Made by a program: the position numbers and the translations under genes. 18,557 bases of DNA from an uncultured Collinsella sp. (lineage in GTDB: Bacteria; Actinomycetota; Coriobacteriia; Coriobacteriales; Coriobacteriaceae), in assembly GCA_900553345.1 (NCBI GenBank), contig USDE01000007.1, positions 1-18,557 on the forward strand. Reading direction: 5' to 3'. Below the pieces are notes generated by a model. The model was not told the origin of the DNA and made no database searches. It saw nothing but the letters and a program-made list of their open reading frames with translations. This document shows positions 14,484-18,557 of the stretch, one piece after another (position 1 is the stretch's first letter; each line of letters begins with the position of its first letter).

Positions 14484-16922
14484 ATGCCCACCACCTCAAC
14501 CGACCCGCGCGCCGCTGCCGCCGCACTGCTGGTGCCTGGCACCACCTGCCACGGCTTTGCCGTCGAGCGCTGCGAGACCGTGCCCGAGCTCGATTCGGAC
14601 GCCTACGTGCTGCGCCACACCGCCTCGGGCGCTCGCCTACTGTACCTGGCGTGCGACGACGAGAACAAGGCCTTTGCCATTGGCTTTAAGACGCCGCCGG
14701 CCGATTCCACCGGCGTGTTCCATATCCTTGAGCACTCGGTGCTGTGTGGATCGGCCAAGTTTCCCGTCAAGGAGCCATTCGTCGACCTGATCAAGAGCTC
14801 CATGCAGACGTTCCTCAACGCTATGACCTACCCCGACAAAACCATCTACCCCGTTGCCACCACCAACGAGCAGGATCTGTACAACCTGATGGACGTGTAC
14901 CTGGACGCGGTGTTCAACCCGGCCATCTACACCAAGCCCACCATTTTTGAGCAGGAGGGCTGGCACTACGAGCTGGACCTGCCGGAGAGCGTCGAGGGCG
15001 AGGGCGACGGCAGCTCCGCGAGCCTGCGCGAGGGCACGCTGCGCTATAACGGCGTGGTGTTCAACGAAATGAAGGGCGCACTGTCCGACCCCATGAGTGT
15101 GCTGGACGATGCTGTTAACGCCGCACTCTATCCCGACACCGCCTATGCGCACGAGAGCGGCGGCGACCCACGCGCGATTCCCGCGCTCACCTACGAGCAG
15201 TTCCTGGATACGCACGCGCGCCACTACAATCCTTCCAACTCTTATATAACACTCTACGGCGACCTAGATGTGGACCGCGCGCTGGCATTTTTGGACGAGC
15301 GCTATCTGTCGCAGCCGAGCGCCGCGAGCCGCCGCATGGACGCTGCCGTTGCCGCCGGCGAGGACCCGTCCGCGCTGGCGCCCAATCCGCTGGGCGTGCA
15401 GGCGCCCGTGACCTGCGAGTATAAGCGCGTCGAGATGGCCACCACGCCCGAGAACGCCCTGGTGGGCCTGGGCTTTGTGCTGGGCAGTGCGCTCGACCGC
15501 AAGCGCACGATCGCGGCGGACATCCTGTTCGAGGCGCTGCTGGGCTCCAACGAAGCACCGGTTAAGAAGGCCATTCTGGCCGCCGGCCTGGGCGGCAACG
15601 TGGTGAGCTACACCGCGGCCGAGAGCCTGCAGCCCTACGAGCTCATCATGCTGCAAAACGCACAGCCCGGCGTGGCGCGCGAGCTGCGTCGCGTGTTCCA
15701 GGACGCCTGCCGCGACCTGTGCGAGCATGGCGTTCCGCGCGAGCGCCTGGAGGCCATCATCAGCAGCAACGAGTACGACCTGCGCCAGCGCGACTATGGC
15801 ATCGCCGACGGCGTGGCCATTGCGTGCGACGCGCTGAGCACCTGGCTCTACGATGACGACGCCGCGACGCTGGCACTCAAGTACGGCCCGGTGTACGAGG
15901 AGCTGCGTGGCGAGCTGGATGGCAGCTACTTTGAGGACCTGCTGCGCGAGCTGGTGCTGGAAAACGACCATATGGCGCTGGTCGAGCTGGTGCCGGTGGA
16001 CGCCGCCGAGGGCGCAGAGGGTGCCGAGGCCGCCGAGCTAGCAGCCAAGCGCGACGCCATGACCAATGCCGAGCTGGCCGACGTGGTCGAGCGCACGGCC
16101 GTGCTGCGTGCCGCACAGGAGGCCGAGGACACGCTCGAGGCCAAGGCCACGCTACCGCGCCTGCGCGTTTCCGACATTGGCGAGGCGCGCCCCGAGCCGC
16201 CGCTGGTCGTTGACACGACTGCGCCCATCCCCGGCCTGCGCCACGGCATCCCCACCAACCGTCTGGCCTACGCCATGCAGTACTTCGACCTGAGCTGCGT
16301 CGCATTTGAGGACCTGCCCTATGTGACGCTGCTCTGCCGCCTGCTCAAACAGCTGCCCACGAGCGAGCACTCGGCCGAGGAGCTCGACAACGTGCTCGCC
16401 GGCAAGCTGGGCTTTTTGAGCTTTACGACCGAGGTCATGACCCAGCCCGACGTGGACGGCGTGCGCCCCTACCTGCTGGTGAGCGCCGGCGCCCTGTCCG
16501 AGAAGATTGATGCGCTGGCAAGCCTGCCGCGCGAGGTGTGGTCGAGCACGCTTTTGCTCGATGCCGACGCCGACCGCGTGCGCGACGTTCTCACGCAGAT
16601 TCGCATTGGGCTTGAGCAGGGCTTTATCAACAACGGTCACTCGGCGGCGCTCGGTCGCGCGATGAGCTACAGCTCGCCTTCGGCCGTGGTGCGCGAGCAG
16701 CTTTCGGGCGTGGACTTCTACCTGTTCCTGCGCGATCTGCTCGAGCACTTTGACGAGCGACTGGACGACCTGCGCGCCAAGCTTGCCGCGCTGGCAGACC
16801 GCATCTTTGTGGCCGATGGCTGCATGGCGAGCTTTACCGGCAGCGACGAGGACTTTGACGCGTACTGGGATGCCGCGGGCGACCTGGGGCTTGGCGCGGG
16901 CGACGGCGCCGATGCCGGCCGC
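14484..16922 (+). CDS. M16C-family metallopeptidase (PreP-like), C-terminus missing
   Basis: 813 residues are visible from the ATG at 14484, which has AAGGAG seven bases upstream. The inverted zinc motif HILEH gives ligands H80 and H84 with E83 as catalytic base. VVFNEMKG contains the third ligand, E195. FLNAMTYPDKTIYPVATTNEQDLYNLMDVYLDAVFNP is typical of the PreP/M16C subfamily, cytosolic or organellar peptidases that degrade peptides of some 10-65 residues. The family is about 970-1,000 residues; here the sequence breaks after about 813 and continues in frame into unrelated protein. The C-terminal Arg/Tyr substrate-binding motif of M16 enzymes is therefore absent. The loss most likely reflects a contig join, not a truncated gene in the organism. 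Confidence 0.85.
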
Positions 16923-17783
16923 AACACCACATACGGATTCGAATCGAACAGGATCAACACCTACAACCTCGTATACAACAATTCGCTGCTGTTTCTGTCG
17001 TTGCAAAGCTGGAACTCCGTCGATGCGAGCGCCGGCTTCGGCCAAACCGCAGAGAACAACCCGACGTTCTCGTTCGACCTGAGTTTGGGGCCAACTCCTC
17101 CTCAGGGAACAGGATACTATTTTCTAACCCAATCTCAGCAAATAGCAGAACATTCCGAAACCTCCGAACTGAATTACCCCAAGGATCCCACGGAAGATCC
17201 GTATGTAATGTACGATGACCCGAGACCTCTTCCAAAGAATAAATTCATCTATCGCACAGACCATCTGAACAACACCTACCTGAGTTCCGTGCTGCTGGGC
17301 GGAAACGGCCCCGCAGTCCCGGAGAACAAGGGCGGAAGATTATATTCCGACTGCGAGCGACCCTACGTCAAACTGCAGGTAACCGCACTCGACGTAGGCG
17401 GCAAGGCGGTGGTATGGCAGGACGGCAGAGGCGGACTGATCGCCAAGGACGTATGCCGGAACTACCGTGGCAACGGCTTCACCGACTGGCGGCTGCCCCG
17501 CGTCACCGAGATGAAGCTCATCATGATGTGGGCCGTTTTCAACCGCAACCAGATGGGAAGATTTTTAGGAAAGACCGACGCCACCCTGGAAAAAGAGGAT
17601 GCGAAACCCTACTGGACTGCCACGGAAGCCGATATGGGAACCCAAAACGAGGTCGACGAAAGTGAGACCGCCTGGTATGTACAAGGTTATTACTCCAAAC
17701 TCGGCGGCGGTAAACGGAATTATAAGGTAGCGACCCGGAACAAACAGGAGGCGGCCTTTATCCGCTGCGTCCGCGAAATGTAA
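16923..17783 (+). CDS. Bacteroidales-type surface/fimbrial protein, C-terminal part (5' end missing)
   Basis: About 286 residues in frame with the peptidase but unlike it. The Asn/Ser/Thr-rich opening (NTTYGFESNRINTYNLVYNN) and VGGKAVVWQDGRGG suit Bacteroidales fimbrillin-like surface proteins. The end (FTDWRLPRVTEMKLIMMW, PYWTATEAD, YKVATRNKQEAAFIRCVREM) matches the FISUMP/DUF1566-type C-terminal domain, with its WRLP, YWTATE and R-CVR signatures. Such proteins are exported to the outer surface. Base composition and codon choice change at about 16,920 (more AAA, ATA, GGA, AGG). The true start is not in the window. The next gene follows by 22 bases and is of the same kind, so they form an operon in the source genome. 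Confidence 0.65.
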   Translation, partial: NTTYGFESNRINTYNLVYNNSLLFLSLQSWNSVDASAGFGQTAENNPTFSFDLSLGPTPPQGTGYYFLTQSQQIAEHSETSELNYPKDPTEDPYVMYDDPRPLPKNKFIYRTDHLNNTYLSSVLLGGNGPAVPENKGGRLYSDCERPYVKLQVTALDVGGKAVVWQDGRGGLIAKDVCRNYRGNGFTDWRLPRVTEMKLIMMWAVFNRNQMGRFLGKTDATLEKEDAKPYWTATEADMGTQNEVDESETAWYVQGYYSKLGGGKRNYKVATRNKQEAAFIRCVREM

Positions 17784-17805
17784 GCGACGAACCCCAGTAT
17801 CCAGT

Positions 17806-18557
17806 ATGAAGAAAAAACCGATATACCTGCTTTGCGCCGCCTGCCTGGCGTGGAGCTGCACGAACGATCCGACGGCCGACCCGGCCGGGCTGGCCGGCAC
17901 CTCTTCCGGAGAACTGGTGCCCGTGAGTCTGGAGCTGCGAATGACCGATTTCGCGGCACCGCCGACCCGGGCCACGCAGAACATACGGGCCACGGCGCCG
18001 GGCGGCGGCACCGCGCTGGTCGACGCGGAGATTTCCGCCCCCCAACCCGCTTCCCGGACGCGGACGGGCGGCAGCGGGGAATTCACAATCCCCGACGACC
18101 AGAAAGTATTCAGGCTCGACATCCTGCAGTTCAACGGCACCGGCACCCAGGCGCAACTGGTCAAAAAAGCGGCTTATATCTCCGAGGACGGCGACTATAC
18201 GCGTTACGAATTCTCAGGACTGGAGTTGGTGGACTCCGGCAAGGAAAAAAACAGGATCGTTATTCTGGGCAACGCCGATCCGGCCCTGGCGGGGAAACTG
18301 CAGGAAAAAACATCCGGTACCGAAGGCACCAAATACGAATCGTTGCTGCAGGAAAGAATCTCCCGCACCGGGGAAACCGACACATCGTTTCCGCTCGTGC
18401 CCCGGAATCAAACCGATCTCCCGGTCTTCTCGGGCATGGCCGTCACGATCGTCACCTCGGGGTCGCAGATCGGTGTCGAACTCATGCGCAATGTGGCCAA
18501 GGTGAATTTCAGCTTTTTCCTGACCGAGCCCATGCGGAAGGCCTACGACGAGTGGGA
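17806..18557 (+). CDS. Bacteroidales lipoprotein, fimbrillin/DUF4906-like, N-terminal part (runs off right edge)
   Basis: An ATG at 17806 opens a frame that stays open to the window end (about 250 residues). The first 18 residues, MKKKPIYLLCAACLAWSC, are a lipoprotein signal peptide with Cys18 as the lipidation site. The mature protein starts TNDPTADP, as Bacteroidales surface lipoproteins often do. LVPVSLELRMTDF, a later FRLDILQFNG segment and VELMRNVAKVNFSF are the recurring blocks of fimbrillin-like DUF4906 proteins, which build short fimbriae after processing. It lies 22 bases after the stop of the preceding surface-protein gene. I see no good Shine-Dalgarno site, which is usual in Bacteroidota. 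The exact subfamily is uncertain. Confidence 0.7.
   Translation, partial: MKKKPIYLLCAACLAWSCTNDPTADPAGLAGTSSGELVPVSLELRMTDFAAPPTRATQNIRATAPGGGTALVDAEISAPQPASRTRTGGSGEFTIPDDQKVFRLDILQFNGTGTQAQLVKKAAYISEDGDYTRYEFSGLELVDSGKEKNRIVILGNADPALAGKLQEKTSGTEGTKYESLLQERISRTGETDTSFPLVPRNQTDLPVFSGMAVTIVTSGSQIGVELMRNVAKVNFSFFLTEPMRKAYDEW

Noticed and set aside
13844..14526. Minus-strand frames in the gap before the peptidase
   Set aside because: No recognisable domain and no convincing ribosome binding site; a decayed gene is possible but not supportable.
14120..14689. Plus-strand frame with a hydrophobic N-terminal segment upstream of the peptidase
   Set aside because: It needs a TTG start, runs well into the peptidase gene in another frame, and is not recognisable after the hydrophobic part.

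Overview
The window reads as a gut actinobacterial chromosome of the Collinsella type (Coriobacteriia) from base 1 to about 16,920. A different genome is joined on from there to the end. The Collinsella assignment is inferred from GC-rich codon use, gene style and the known Amadori-sugar metabolism of that genus; no database search was possible. The last 1.6 kb encodes fimbrillin-like and lipoprotein sequence typical of Bacteroidales. It is fused in frame to a truncated M16 peptidase, so the contig is probably chimeric there.

Layout, left to right. (1) 1-1993, minus strand: the N-terminal part of NADP-type glutamate dehydrogenase, a cysteine-rich DUF3343 (Se/S-carrier-like) protein, a MobA-like molybdenum cofactor nucleotidyltransferase, and a selenocysteine tRNA with a UCA anticodon. 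(2) 2080-3394: an IS3-family insertion sequence on the plus strand. (3) 3592-10924, all minus strand: a sugar-amine (Amadori product) utilization locus. In transcription order it holds two GntR/HutC regulators, a strong terminator, mannose-family PTS IIA-IIB-IIC-IID, a SIS-domain deglycase (B), a PfkB/FrlD-like kinase and a second SIS-domain deglycase (A). (4) 11095-13633: a second, almost perfect copy of the IS plus deglycase A, 9,007 bp from the first. (5) 13634-14483: non-coding. (6) 14484-16922: M16C metallopeptidase lacking its C-terminus. (7) 16923-18557: Bacteroidales-type sequence.

How the locus probably works: the PTS imports and 6-phosphorylates a glycated amine such as fructoselysine or glucoselysine. 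The two FrlB/Gfr-type deglycases then split the phosphorylated Amadori product into sugar phosphate and free amine. The FrlD-like kinase would phosphorylate substrate that arrives unphosphorylated. The GntR regulators probably sense the substrate; a recurring ATAACGTTAT-like sequence lies upstream of the PTS operon, the regulator operon and the second deglycase A copy.

The most notable structural feature is the pair of about 2.54-kb direct repeats. They bracket the kinase/PTS/regulator block and stop exactly at the deglycase start codon, so two identical enzymes sit under two unrelated leader regions. The repeats could be a real recent duplication or an assembly product. The chimeric right end means the assembly should be checked before building on either.
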